A stretch of DNA of 64,000 nt. Source: Comamonas terrae (GTDB lineage: Bacteria; Pseudomonadota; Gammaproteobacteria; Burkholderiales; Burkholderiaceae_C). Position 1 is the first letter of the stretch. Each line of letters opens with the position of its first letter. Of the stretch, positions 21,019 through 29,351 are shown piece after piece. Location of the stretch: the NCBI RefSeq assembly GCF_001544075.1, contig NZ_BCNT01000003.1, positions 62,001 through 126,000 on the forward strand, given 5' to 3'. The notes below the pieces were generated by a model that was given only the letters and a program-made list of their open reading frames with translations, made no database searches and was not told the DNA's origin. The translations under genes were made by a program, and so were the position numbers.

Positions 21019-21135
21019 CCCCTGAGCCGCTTCGCGCCTTCCCTCTTGAAAGGGGACGACACTCTCGCTGCGGGGCGGCGCGGCCTGCCCATGCCCTTGC
21101 TCGGAGTCCCTCACTTGGACCGCGCCACTTTCTGA
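21019..21135. repeat. Second dispersed-repeat type between eno and ftsB
   Basis: The ~140-bp gap begins CCCCTGAGCCGCTTCGCGCC, then CCTCTTGAAAGGGGACGAC and CTCGCTGCGGGGCGGC, and ends TTGGACCGCGCCACTTTCTG. I recall closely similar GC-rich blocks scattered in Comamonadaceae genomes; only one copy is present in this window, so repeat status is from recollection. Confidence 0.45.
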
Positions 21136-21147
21136 GTGCCCTTTCCT

Positions 21148-21426
21148 ATGGTCAATCGCGTCGTTTCCGTTGTCTTGCTGGCCCTGCTGGCCGCCATCCA
21201 TGCCCAGCTCTGGCTGGGCCATGGCAGCGTGGCCTACGTCAAGGAACTGCAGCAGCAGATCAAGGACCAATACGCCGCCAACGCCCTGGAAAAGGCCGAG
21301 AACGACCGGCTGGCCTCCGAGGTCAACGACCTCAAGGACGGCCTGTCGACCGTGGAGGAAAAGGCCCGCAGCGAGCTGGGCATGGTCAAGTCCAACGAGA
21401 TCTTCGTCCAGGTGACCAAGCGCTGA
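21148..21426 (+). CDS. ftsB: Cell division protein FtsB
   Basis: A 92-residue bitopic membrane protein of the FtsQ-FtsL-FtsB divisome complex. One TM segment (VVSVVLLALLAAIHAQLWLG), then a coiled coil (VKELQQQIKDQY through ENDRLASEVNDLKDGLSTVEEKARSELGMV). ATG at 21148 is preferred over an in-frame GTG at 21136. The position after eno is the conserved gamma/beta-proteobacterial context. Confidence 0.94.
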   Translation: MVNRVVSVVLLALLAAIHAQLWLGHGSVAYVKELQQQIKDQYAANALEKAENDRLASEVNDLKDGLSTVEEKARSELGMVKSNEIFVQVTKR

Positions 21427-21454
21427 CAGTCCGCAGCCTGTGCTCCTGTCACCC

Positions 21455-21477
21455 AGCCAGCGTACGCTGGCTTTTTT
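21455..21477 (+). terminator. Rho-independent terminator after ftsB
   Basis: AGCCAGCG/CGCTGGCT is a perfect palindrome (21455-21472) followed by TTTTT. The next gene's upstream frame runs through it, which argues for its later start. Confidence 0.85.
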
Positions 21478-21487
21478 GTTGAAACCG

Positions 21488-22009
21488 ATGCGCGCCTGCC
21501 CTCCTCCCGTCGTCCTGCTGTCAGTGCCCCCCGCCCTGGCCCGCTCCATGGCGCATGCACTGATGCGGGCGCGCCAGGCGCATGGCGAGCAGGAAAATGG
21601 TTCGCCGGCAGCCCTGCAGGACTGGCAATGCCTGGCGCCGCAGCCGGGCCAGGCCTGGCCGGCCGGCGCGCTGGTCTACCTTCTGGGCCGCGACTGGCGG
21701 GAACAGGGCAAGGATCCGGCTGCAGACGAGGCGCTGGCACGCCAGCTCTCGGACTGGCGCCAGCAGCTGCATGCGCAGAACCGGCCCTATGTGGTGCTGT
21801 ACGGCTCGCCGGCCGCGCAATGGCAGCAGCTTGCGGACTCTCTCAAGACCCTCGCTGCAGACGCCGACTGGAGCTGGATTTCCGCCCAGAATCCCTGGAA
21901 GCCCAGCGCACGCATGCGGCGCCCCGGATGCGAGCAATGCTCGGACCCCGATTGCGAGCGCCGCCTGTTTGAGGGCCTTTCCCTGGGGCGCTGCGCACCG
22001 TCCTCCTGA
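21488..22009 (+). CDS. Hypothetical protein with C-terminal cysteine cluster
   Basis: A 173-residue soluble protein with no family I recognise. It starts MRACPPPVVLLSVPPALARSMAHAL, has two segments with hydrophobic cores (WPAGALVYLLGRDW and NRPYVVLYGS), and ends with CEQCSDPDCERRLFEGL, a CxxCxxxxC cluster that could bind metal. The start at 21488 is chosen because the frame upstream crosses the ftsB terminator. The reading frame has normal GC-rich codon use. Confidence 0.6.
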   Translation: MRACPPPVVLLSVPPALARSMAHALMRARQAHGEQENGSPAALQDWQCLAPQPGQAWPAGALVYLLGRDWREQGKDPAADEALARQLSDWRQQLHAQNRPYVVLYGSPAAQWQQLADSLKTLAADADWSWISAQNPWKPSARMRRPGCEQCSDPDCERRLFEGLSLGRCAPSS

Positions 22010-22071
22010 GGAGGGTGTCTTCGCCTGGCGCAGCTCGGGCTGCGGGACTGCGCCACGGACTTGCCAGGCGC

Positions 22072-23079
22072 CTATTGCACCGAAGACGAGCTGGGCGGCT
22101 GGATGCCCGCGGCGGTGAACAGCTGCGCGGCATCGATGGCGTCGAAAAGATACTGCTGGCCGCAGAAATCGCAGCCCACGTCGATCTGGCCGCGCTCGGC
22201 GATGATGGACTCCACCTCTTCCTCGCCCAGCGAAGTGAGCATGGAGGCCACGCGGTCGCGGCTGCAGGTGCAGGCAAAGCGCGGGGCCTGCTCGTCGGCC
22301 TGGGGCGCGAAGCGCAGCAGCTTCTCCTCCCAGAACAGGCGCCGCAGAATGGTTTCCACATCCAGGGTCAGCAGCTCGTCCTGGGTCAGGCTGGCGGCCA
22401 GCGTGGCGATGCGGTTGTATTCCTCGTTCAGGCCCAGCGCATCCTGCTCGGCCTCGCCGCTTTCCGTCGCGGCTGCCAGATTGGCCTCGCCCTTCACCGG
22501 CATGCGCTGCACCATCAGGCCGGCAGCCACCTGGTCATTGGCGGCCAGCACCATCACCGTGTCCAGCTGCTCGGACTGCATCATGTAGAACTGCAGCGCA
22601 TCCGACAGGCGCTCGAAGCGACCGCCGGCGGCATCGTTGAGCGGTACCACGCCCTGATAGGGACTCTGGCCGGGCTGGCGGTCCTTGGGGTCCAGCGTGA
22701 CGGCGCAGCGGCCGCTGCCATGGGCATTGACCAGCTCCGCCAGCGGAGCCAGCTGCCCGCGCAAAGGCCGGTTCGCCTCGCCCACCAGCGATGCCGTGGC
22801 GCGCAGGCTCAGATCCGACTGCACTTCAGCCACGGCCAGCTTGACCGGGCCGTCGCCCATGATCTGGAAGACCAGCGCGCCGTTGAACTTGATGTTGGAC
22901 TGCATGAGCACGCCGGCAGCCGTCATCTCCCCGAGCAGGGCACGCACGGCCTGCGGATAGGCGCCGGTGTCGTTGTTGCCGGCGCGGCGCTGCAGGATCT
23001 CCTGCCAGGCATCGGTGAGGCGGACAATGGCACCGCGCACCGGCAGGCCGTCGAAAATGAATTTATGCAGTTCAGACAC
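22072..23079 (-). CDS. hslO: Hsp33 redox-regulated molecular chaperone
   Basis: A 335-residue cytoplasmic holdase chaperone activated by oxidation. The N-terminal domain is followed by a C-terminal zinc-binding redox switch with paired cysteines in FACTCSRDR and VGCDFCGQQY. The GTG at 23079 (VSELHKFIF) is selected from family alignment; the frame upstream runs antisense through the carbonic anhydrase gene and is not coding. It lies 38 bp downstream of the carbonic anhydrase gene and is probably in its operon. Confidence 0.93.
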   Translation of the reverse strand: MSELHKFIFDGLPVRGAIVRLTDAWQEILQRRAGNNDTGAYPQAVRALLGEMTAAGVLMQSNIKFNGALVFQIMGDGPVKLAVAEVQSDLSLRATASLVGEANRPLRGQLAPLAELVNAHGSGRCAVTLDPKDRQPGQSPYQGVVPLNDAAGGRFERLSDALQFYMMQSEQLDTVMVLAANDQVAAGLMVQRMPVKGEANLAAATESGEAEQDALGLNEEYNRIATLAASLTQDELLTLDVETILRRLFWEEKLLRFAPQADEQAPRFACTCSRDRVASMLTSLGEEEVESIIAERGQIDVGCDFCGQQYLFDAIDAAQLFTAAGIQPPSSSSVQ

Positions 23080-23117
23080 GCAAAAGGTTCCAGTAAAGCA
23101 CCGGGCCGAACGGCGGT

Positions 23118-23642
23118 TCAGCCCAGCTTGCGCAGGCCGCTCTTGAAGCGGCGCGCATTGTCGATATAGTGCCGTGCGCTCTGGCGCAAGCCCTCGATCT
23201 GCTCGGGGCTCAGCTGGCGCACCGCCTTGGCGGGGCTGCCGATGATCATGGAGCCGTCGGGAAACTCCTTGCCCTCGGTCACCAGCGCACCCGCCCCCAC
23301 CAGGCAGTTCCTGCCGATCCTGGCGCCATTGAGCACCACGGCACCGATGCCGATCAGCGACTCGTCGCCGATCGTGCAGCCATGCAGCATTACTTGGTGG
23401 CCCACCGTCACATTGCAACCCACGACCAGCGGTTTTCCGAAATCCGCGTGCAGCACGCTGGCGTCCTGGATGTTGCTGCCCGCGCCGATGGTGATGCTCT
23501 CGGTATCGCCGCGCACCACGGTGCCGAACCAGACGCTGGCATCCTCGCCCAGCGTCACCCTCCCCATCACTTCGGCGCTGTCGGCCACCCAGGCGGACTC
23601 GGCGATCTTCGGCGCCACACCATCGAGTTCGTAAATTGCCAT
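23118..23642 (-). CDS. Gamma-class carbonic anhydrase family protein
   Basis: A 174-residue left-handed beta-helix protein (hexapeptide repeats such as VTLGEDASVWFGTVVRGD). The zinc-ligand histidines of the family are present: HADFG and VGHQVMLHGC. The E. coli paralogues YrdA/CaiE are related. It is likely to hydrate CO2 or be a metal-binding relative. The ATG at 23642 begins MAIYELDG, the conserved start. It is divergent from the DUF455 gene. Confidence 0.88.
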   Translation of the reverse strand: MAIYELDGVAPKIAESAWVADSAEVMGRVTLGEDASVWFGTVVRGDTESITIGAGSNIQDASVLHADFGKPLVVGCNVTVGHQVMLHGCTIGDESLIGIGAVVLNGARIGRNCLVGAGALVTEGKEFPDGSMIIGSPAKAVRQLSPEQIEGLRQSARHYIDNARRFKSGLRKLG

Positions 23643-23765
23643 CTGCTCGGTCTCCGTGGATTGTTGCCAGAGCCGGCACGCACGGGAAGGCACAAGGCAT
23701 TGCCGCGGGGCAAACGCCTTGCCGCCGCCCGATTCGCGTCGGCCGTGGCTGGTTATGTCAGCAAA

Positions 23766-23779
23766 CCTACAATTGTAGG
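23766..23779. promoter_or_regulatory. Perfect 14-bp palindrome directly before the DUF455 gene
   Basis: CCTACAATTGTAGG ends 1 bp before the ATG at 23781. It contains TACAAT, a plausible -10, and is placed where an operator or hairpin could block translation. The role is inferred. Confidence 0.4.
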
Positions 23780-23780
23780 G

Positions 23781-24587
23781 ATGGAGCTACGTCACCGCGC
23801 ACTAGAGGTCTTGTGCCTTTCCGATCCCGAGGAAAAAGCCGCTGCAGCCATCGACCTGCATACGCGCAAGGCCCTTTATTCCATCGCCGAGCAGGCACCC
23901 GCGCTCCCCCTTCCCGAAACCGGGCTGCCCGGCCGCCCGGCGCGCCCCGAGCTGCGCCACCATACCGCGGTGGCACGCCGCTCGCCGGCCACGCCCGAGG
24001 GCCGTGCCGTGCTCATGCATGCGATCGCGCATATCGAATTCAACGCCATCAACCTGGCGCTGGACGCCGTCTGGCGCTTTGGCGGCATGCCGGCGCAGTA
24101 CTACCACGACTGGCTGCAGGTCGCGGCAGAGGAGGCCAAGCACTTCAGGCTGCTGCGCGACCACCTGCGCACGCACCTGGGTCACGACTATGGCGACTTT
24201 CCCGCCCACCAGGGGCTGTGGACCATGTGCGAGAAGACCGCGGGCGACATCGTGGCCCGCATGGCGCTGGTGCCGCGCACGCTGGAGGCACGCGGGCTCG
24301 ATGCCACGCCGCAGATCCAGCACAAGCTGCGCAACGTGGCCACGCCGGACGCGCTGGCCGCCGTGGCCATCCTGGACATCATCCTGCGCGAGGAAGTGGG
24401 CCATGTCGCCATCGGCAACCACTGGTATCGCTGGCTGTGCGAGCGCAACGGGCTGGAGCCCGAATCCCACTACCAGGAACTGACCGCCCGCTACGAGGCG
24501 CCGCGCCTGAAGCCTCCGTTCAACGAGCGCGCCCGCCGCGCGGCCGGTTTCACCGAAGCCGAGCTGGCCTGGCTGCAGCAGGTCTGA
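23781..24587 (+). CDS. DUF455 ferritin-like domain protein
   Basis: A 268-residue helical protein of the DUF455 (ferritin-like) family. Probable di-iron ligands are seen in MHAIAHIEFNAINLALDAVWRF, AAEEAKHF and LREEVGHVAIG, the paired Glu and ExxH pattern. The family is not well characterised; an oxidoreductase or metal-dependent role is likely. MELRHRALEVL is taken as the N-terminus. The usual ribosome-binding site is weak because the palindrome occupies that space. Confidence 0.85.
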   Translation: MELRHRALEVLCLSDPEEKAAAAIDLHTRKALYSIAEQAPALPLPETGLPGRPARPELRHHTAVARRSPATPEGRAVLMHAIAHIEFNAINLALDAVWRFGGMPAQYYHDWLQVAAEEAKHFRLLRDHLRTHLGHDYGDFPAHQGLWTMCEKTAGDIVARMALVPRTLEARGLDATPQIQHKLRNVATPDALAAVAILDIILREEVGHVAIGNHWYRWLCERNGLEPESHYQELTARYEAPRLKPPFNERARRAAGFTEAELAWLQQV

Positions 24588-24729
24588 GGCCCGCGCCGTG
24601 CGGCTTGAGGCCGGGCAGCCAATCCCGGCAAACCGGCGACACCATTTTTCTGACAGCATGCCCGCTTCATTCTTACAATCAAACACAGCTCACATTCCTG
24701 ATGCCCGCGCTTGAGGCTTCACACACTGC

Positions 24730-26001
24730 ATGAATTCCATCTCGGTTGGCTCGACCTCCAGGACCGCCTCCTCCACGGCAAGCGCCGCGGGCAGGGGCAT
24801 GATCGCGCGCCAGCCCATCGTCAACGACAGGCATCAGGTCGTCGGCTATGAACTGTTCAACCGTGCGCGCGCACCCTACGGCCATACGGCGGACTCCGAT
24901 GTCACGCTGGTGTTCACCGCGCTGTCGCATGCGGGCGAGGAGGAGCTGGTCGGCACCAAGCTGATCTTTGTCAACTGCACGCACGAAAGCCTGTCGGGCG
25001 AGCACCTGGACCTGCTGCCGCCGGAGCGCGTGGTGCTCGAGGTTCCGCCGCTCGGGCATACCGCGGCCAGCGAAGTCAATGCCCGCCTGCCGATCCTGCA
25101 GTCGCTGCGCGAGCGCGGCTTCTCGCTGGCCTTCAACCACTCGGTGCTGGAATCGGCCTATGCCGCCTGGCTGCCGCTGGCCGACTACATCAAGCTGGAC
25201 CTGTCCCTGCTCGCGCCGGACCAGCTCACCGTCATGGTGCGCTTCGCCAGCCGCCACAGCCATGCCGAGCTGATTGCCGAGAAGGTGGAAAGCGCCCAGC
25301 AGCACGAGCTGGCCTCGCGGCTGGGCGTGGCGCTGTTCCAGGGCTACTGGTTCGCACGCCCCTCCGTCATGCAGACCAAGCTGCTGACGCCCGCGCAGCA
25401 GAACATCGTCCAGCTCATCACGCTGGTGCGCGAGCAGGCCAGCACCGAGGCGATCGAGGAAGTGCTCAAGAAGGACGCGGGTCTGGCCTTCAATCTGCTG
25501 CGCCTGATCAACTCGGCCAGCTTCGGCATGCAGCGCGAGATCACCTCGTTCAAGCAGGCGGTGCTGCTGCTGGGCATGAAGAAGCTGTTCCGCTGGGCCG
25601 CCATGCTGCTGACCGCCTCGCGCGAGGGCGGGCCGCCGCCGGCCATTGGCCAGACCGCCGTGATCCGCGGGCGCCTGATGGAGCTGCTGGCCCGGGATTC
25701 GCTCAGCCATATCGACACCGACCAGGCCTTTGTCTGCGGCATGTTCTCCATGCTGGACCACATGCTGGGCCTGCCGCTGCCGACCGCCATGGCGCTGATT
25801 CCCGTGCCCGATGCCGTGGCCGCCGCCGTGCTGCACCGCGAAGGGCCGCTGGGCGAGCTGCTCATCCTGGCCGAAGCCTGCGAGAGCCGCGACAACCTGC
25901 TGTACCAGCGCAGCGCCGAGGCGCTGCAGCTGGACCTGGAGCGGATCAACGGCGCGCACCTGCAGGCCATGGCCTGGACCGATCATCTCGCAGACCTCTA
26001 G
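24730..26001 (+). CDS. EAL-HDOD signalling protein with degenerate EAL domain (copy 1)
   Basis: A 423-residue protein of the YuxH/CdgJ-like class. The N-terminal EAL-type domain (residues ~22-225) keeps Glu41 in GYELF, the N in FVNCTHESL and K in AEKVES. The DDFG motif is replaced by FNHS at 135-138, so c-di-GMP hydrolysis is unlikely. The C-terminal HDOD domain spans ~225-410 (LKKDAGLAFNLLRLINSASFG, AVLLLGMKKLFRWA). Such proteins act as regulators or adaptors in motility and surface signalling. It is followed 40 bp later by a close paralogue. Confidence 0.9.
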   Translation: MNSISVGSTSRTASSTASAAGRGMIARQPIVNDRHQVVGYELFNRARAPYGHTADSDVTLVFTALSHAGEEELVGTKLIFVNCTHESLSGEHLDLLPPERVVLEVPPLGHTAASEVNARLPILQSLRERGFSLAFNHSVLESAYAAWLPLADYIKLDLSLLAPDQLTVMVRFASRHSHAELIAEKVESAQQHELASRLGVALFQGYWFARPSVMQTKLLTPAQQNIVQLITLVREQASTEAIEEVLKKDAGLAFNLLRLINSASFGMQREITSFKQAVLLLGMKKLFRWAAMLLTASREGGPPPAIGQTAVIRGRLMELLARDSLSHIDTDQAFVCGMFSMLDHMLGLPLPTAMALIPVPDAVAAAVLHREGPLGELLILAEACESRDNLLYQRSAEALQLDLERINGAHLQAMAWTDHLADL

Positions 26002-26041
26002 GCCATGGCGGCCGGGCTGCACTCACATCATTTGCGACACC

Positions 26042-27316
26042 ATGGGCACTCCTGACGAAACCCTAGTCCCCCCCGCCAGCGGCAAAGACGAAGCCAACGT
26101 GGCCCGCATCGCGCGCCAGGCCATCGTGGACGAGGCGCGCAATGTCTACGGCTACGAGCTGTTCGACCGCTCCACGGCCGTCAACGCCCATACCGCGGCC
26201 ACCGATGCGGCCCTGCTGTTCAACGCACTGTCCTACGCCGGCACGGAGGCCCTGGTCGGCAAGAAGACCGTCTTCATCAACTGCACGCACGAGAGCCTGA
26301 CCGGCGGCCACCTGGAGCTCATCCATCCGGACAAGGTGGTGCTGGAAGTGCCGCCGCTGGGCGAGAGCGCCACGGCGCTGGACATCGAAGCCAGCCTGGC
26401 GACCTTCAATGCGCTGCGCCAGCGCGGCTTTCGCCTGGCCTTCGACCAGAATCTGCTGCGCCGCGCCTATGCGAGCTGGCTGCCCATGGCCTCCTTCATC
26501 AAGCTGGACATGCGCAGGCTCTCGCCGGCCGATGCCGAAGCACTGGTCAAGTTCGCCCGCAGCTACACGCACGCCCAGATCGTGGCCGAGAAGGTGGAAA
26601 CGGCCGAGCAGTTCGAGCACATGCGCAGCCTGGGCATCAAGCTGTTCCAGGGCTTCTGGTTCGCGCAGCCCCAGCTGGTCGAGGCGCGCACCATCCGCCC
26701 CACGCAGGCCACCATCATCCAGCTGATCAACCTGGTGCGCCAGCAGGCCAGCACCGACGAGATCGAGGAGCTGCTCAAGAAGGACCCGACGCTGTCGTTC
26801 AACCTGCTGCGCTTCATCAACTCCTCGGGTTTCGGCCTGTCCTGCGAGATCACGTCCTTCCGCCACGCAGTCATGATCCTGGGGCTCAAGAAGCTGTTCC
26901 GCTGGGCCGCCCTGCTGCTGACCACCTCGCGCACGGACGGCTCGCCGCCGGCCGTGGGCCAGACTGCCGTGGTGCGCGGCCGCCTGATGGAGCTGCTGAC
27001 CTCGGAGCTGCTGCCGCCCGAGGAATGCGACAACGCCTTTGTCGTCGGCGTGTTCTCACTGCTGGACGTGATGCTGGGCCAGCCCATGGAAAAAGCCCTG
27101 GCCTCCGTCGCCCTGCCACAGCCCGTGATCGATGCGCTGGTGCACAACAGCGGCGTTTTCGCACCGTTCCTGGAACTGACACGGGCCTGCGAATCCGGCG
27201 ACGAGGAAAGCTTTGCCCGCGCGGCCAATGCGCTGCAGCTGTCCAACCACCAGGTCAACTGGGCCCACCTGCAGGCCCTGGCCTGGGCCGACAACCTGGC
27301 GCTGGACGTGGCCTGA
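26042..27316 (+). CDS. EAL-HDOD signalling protein with degenerate EAL domain (copy 2, tandem paralogue)
   Basis: A 424-residue paralogue of the preceding gene, alignable along its full length (both have FVNCTHESL/FINCTHESL, FQGYWFARP/FQGFWFAQP, LLKKDPTLSFNLLRFINSSGFG, LKKLFRWAALLLT). Glu39 in GYELF is retained; the DDFG position reads FDQN at 134-137, again degenerate. The start ATG at 26042 gives an N-terminus analogous to copy 1; longer frames overlap copy 1 and are rejected. The pair presumably arose by tandem duplication and may form heteromers. Confidence 0.9.
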   Translation: MGTPDETLVPPASGKDEANVARIARQAIVDEARNVYGYELFDRSTAVNAHTAATDAALLFNALSYAGTEALVGKKTVFINCTHESLTGGHLELIHPDKVVLEVPPLGESATALDIEASLATFNALRQRGFRLAFDQNLLRRAYASWLPMASFIKLDMRRLSPADAEALVKFARSYTHAQIVAEKVETAEQFEHMRSLGIKLFQGFWFAQPQLVEARTIRPTQATIIQLINLVRQQASTDEIEELLKKDPTLSFNLLRFINSSGFGLSCEITSFRHAVMILGLKKLFRWAALLLTTSRTDGSPPAVGQTAVVRGRLMELLTSELLPPEECDNAFVVGVFSLLDVMLGQPMEKALASVALPQPVIDALVHNSGVFAPFLELTRACESGDEESFARAANALQLSNHQVNWAHLQALAWADNLALDVA

Positions 27317-27378
27317 CTCCCGGCCGGCCGGGTCATGGCGCTGGCTTATCGGATCCGGGAGCGTGCGACGCAAACAGC

Positions 27379-27415
27379 ACAAGGGCTGGCAGCCCATCGG
27401 GTTGCCAGCCCTTGT
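27379..27415. terminator. Strong hairpin between convergent genes
   Basis: CAAGGGCTGGCA (27380-27391) pairs perfectly with TGCCAGCCCTTG (27403-27414). It lies between the EAL-HDOD copy 2 and the Bug protein gene, which converge. No T-run, so terminator efficiency is uncertain. Confidence 0.6.
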
Positions 27416-27429
27416 ACATTCGGCCGCAC

Positions 27430-28425
27430 TCAGTTGAGCTGAATGTGCGCGGCGCGGATGATGCGCGCATTGGCCTGCGATTCGGCCTCGATCTGCCGCG
27501 CGAAATCCACGCCCTTGCCGCCCGTGGGCACGTTGTCCGTGGCTTGCAGGCGCTGGCGGATGTCGGGCTGGGCCAGGGCCTTGTTCACCTCCGCATTGAG
27601 GCGCTCCACGATGGCGACCGGCGTGCCGGCAGGCGCGAAGATGCCGAACACCGAGGTCATGTTGGCGCTCTTGTAGCCGAGCTCGGCCAGGGTGGGCACA
27701 TGGGGCAGCGATTCCAGGCGCGCCGGCGCGCCGACGGCCAGCGCCTTGAGCTTGCCGGCCTTGATGTGCTGGATCACGGCCGGGCCGGCATTGGTGGACA
27801 GCACCTCGAACTGGGCGCTCAGGCCGTCGTTGAGCTGCTGGCCGCCACCTTTGTAGGGAATGTGGGTGATCTGGACCTTGCCCTGGTCGGCAATCTGCTC
27901 GAGCATGATGTGGCCCAGGGAAGCCAGACCGGCCGTGGCCCAGCGCACCTCTCCGGGATGGGCCTTGGCCTGGGCCATCAGCTCCGCAAAGCTTGCGGCC
28001 TGGGTGCGGGCCGTGCCCAGCAGCAGCACGGGCGAATACATCACGCTGACCACGGGCACCAGATCCTTGTGCGGGTCGAACAGGGGCTTGCCCAGGTGGG
28101 GGCTCAACGTCAGCGGGCTGATGGAGGAAAATCCCAGCGTATAGCCGTCCGCAGCCGCCTTGGCCACCTGGTCCAGGCCGATGGCGCCGCCGGCGCCGGC
28201 CTTGTTGTCCACCACCACCGACTGGCCCAGCGCGGCCGAGAGCTTCTCGCCCAGGGCGCGAGCCACCACATCGCTGACGCCGCCCGCCGGGTAGGACACC
28301 ACCATGCGTATCGGGCGCTGAGGCCAGTCCGCCTTGTCGGCAGCCTGCACGTTCGCGGTCATCACGGCAGGCATCAGCGCCGCCGCAGCACAGGCCAGCA
28401 AATGCCGGCGCAGAAAATCAGTCAT
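27430..28425 (-). CDS. Bug-family tripartite tricarboxylate transporter substrate-binding protein (orphan 1)
   Basis: A 331-residue periplasmic binding protein of the TctC/Bug family. Signal peptide LLACAAAALMPAVMTANVQA, then WPQRPIRMVVSYPAGGVSDVVAR and SVVVDNKAGAGGAIG, the family hallmark loops. No TctA/TctB membrane genes are nearby, typical of Burkholderiales in which many Bug proteins are orphans. The ATG at 28425 gives a proper signal peptide; the longer frame is non-coding. Ligand unknown, probably a carboxylate. Confidence 0.9.
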   Translation of the reverse strand: MTDFLRRHLLACAAAALMPAVMTANVQAADKADWPQRPIRMVVSYPAGGVSDVVARALGEKLSAALGQSVVVDNKAGAGGAIGLDQVAKAAADGYTLGFSSISPLTLSPHLGKPLFDPHKDLVPVVSVMYSPVLLLGTARTQAASFAELMAQAKAHPGEVRWATAGLASLGHIMLEQIADQGKVQITHIPYKGGGQQLNDGLSAQFEVLSTNAGPAVIQHIKAGKLKALAVGAPARLESLPHVPTLAELGYKSANMTSVFGIFAPAGTPVAIVERLNAEVNKALAQPDIRQRLQATDNVPTGGKGVDFARQIEAESQANARIIRAAHIQLN

Positions 28426-28693
28426 TACCAATGAACCTATCAACAACAATCCCGCCATTCTTGCCCATCCGCCAAACCCCTGGCAGGCCCTGCAATGCTT
28501 CGTCGCAAGCAAGCTCCAGCCCTTGCATTCCGATGAGGCATTTCGACTGATTGAGTACGCCAAAGCAATCAATCATCCAATCGGCGCTTGCACCAGACGG
28601 AACGGCGGCAGCCGCACCCCGAAGAAGGCCACGGTGAAAGCGCCGTGCAGACAAGCCACTACACTGCATGCATCCGTAGAACAAAGCACCGCC

Positions 28694-29335
28694 ATGACCG
28701 ATCGCCCAACGATTTCACGCCGCGCCCTGTTCGCCGCCACCGGCGCAGCCACTCTGGCGCCCCTGGCACAGGCTACCCCCGTGGCCACGCGCACCTGCTT
28801 CTTCAACGGCCTGCAGCCCGTGGTGCTCACCGTCAGCGGCCAGGGCATCGAGCCCAACCGCGGCGGACTCGATGCCGCGCGGGACCGCATGCTGGTGCAG
28901 CATGGCAACCGGTTCGATGCGGCCTGGTCCTGCAGCCTCGACGCGATTGCCAGCCTGCAGGAGCACAGGATGCGCATCCGCATCGAATACGACGAAGCCA
29001 TGCACGAACTGGGCGGCCCCCGGCTGGAGACCGTGCTGCAGGCCGCCGGCATCGACATCGCCAGGGCCATGCGCGACGGCCACTGGATCACCATGCAGGC
29101 CATAGACGGCTACCGCGTGCAGATGCCGCTGGTCCAGGCCATGCGCTGGGGCTTTCTGGTGGCCACGCAGATGGACGGCCAGCCGCTGTTCACGGGCGGC
29201 CTGGGGCCGCTATGGGGCATCTATGACGCCCAGGCCATCGCCGAACTGACCGACACGCCCTTCAAGAGCCGTTTTGCCAAGGCGGCCTGGGGCCTGTACT
29301 ACATCCACATCAGCGAACGGCAGCCCCAGGGCTGA
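28694..29335 (+). CDS. TAT-exported molybdopterin-binding-fold protein (SUOX/YedY-like)
   Basis: A 213-residue protein with a twin-arginine signal (TISRRALFAATGAATLAPLAQA). The mature part resembles the small oxidoreductase molybdopterin-binding family: VLTVSGQGIEPN, ETVLQAAGID, and the C-terminal ATQMDGQPLFTGGLGPLWGIYD. A catalytic Cys ligand is not obvious; only two Cys are present (TRTCFFNG, AWSCSLDA). It may be a non-catalytic relative. It is divergent from the Bug gene. Confidence 0.6.
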   Translation: MTDRPTISRRALFAATGAATLAPLAQATPVATRTCFFNGLQPVVLTVSGQGIEPNRGGLDAARDRMLVQHGNRFDAAWSCSLDAIASLQEHRMRIRIEYDEAMHELGGPRLETVLQAAGIDIARAMRDGHWITMQAIDGYRVQMPLVQAMRWGFLVATQMDGQPLFTGGLGPLWGIYDAQAIAELTDTPFKSRFAKAAWGLYYIHISERQPQG

Positions 29336-29351
29336 GCCACTGCTGCGGGGA

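Noticed and set aside
22072..23700. A single 542-codon protein covering hslO and the carbonic anhydrase region
   Set aside because: Only the part after the GTG at 23079 matches Hsp33; the upstream part is a different frame of the carbonic anhydrase gene on the same strand.
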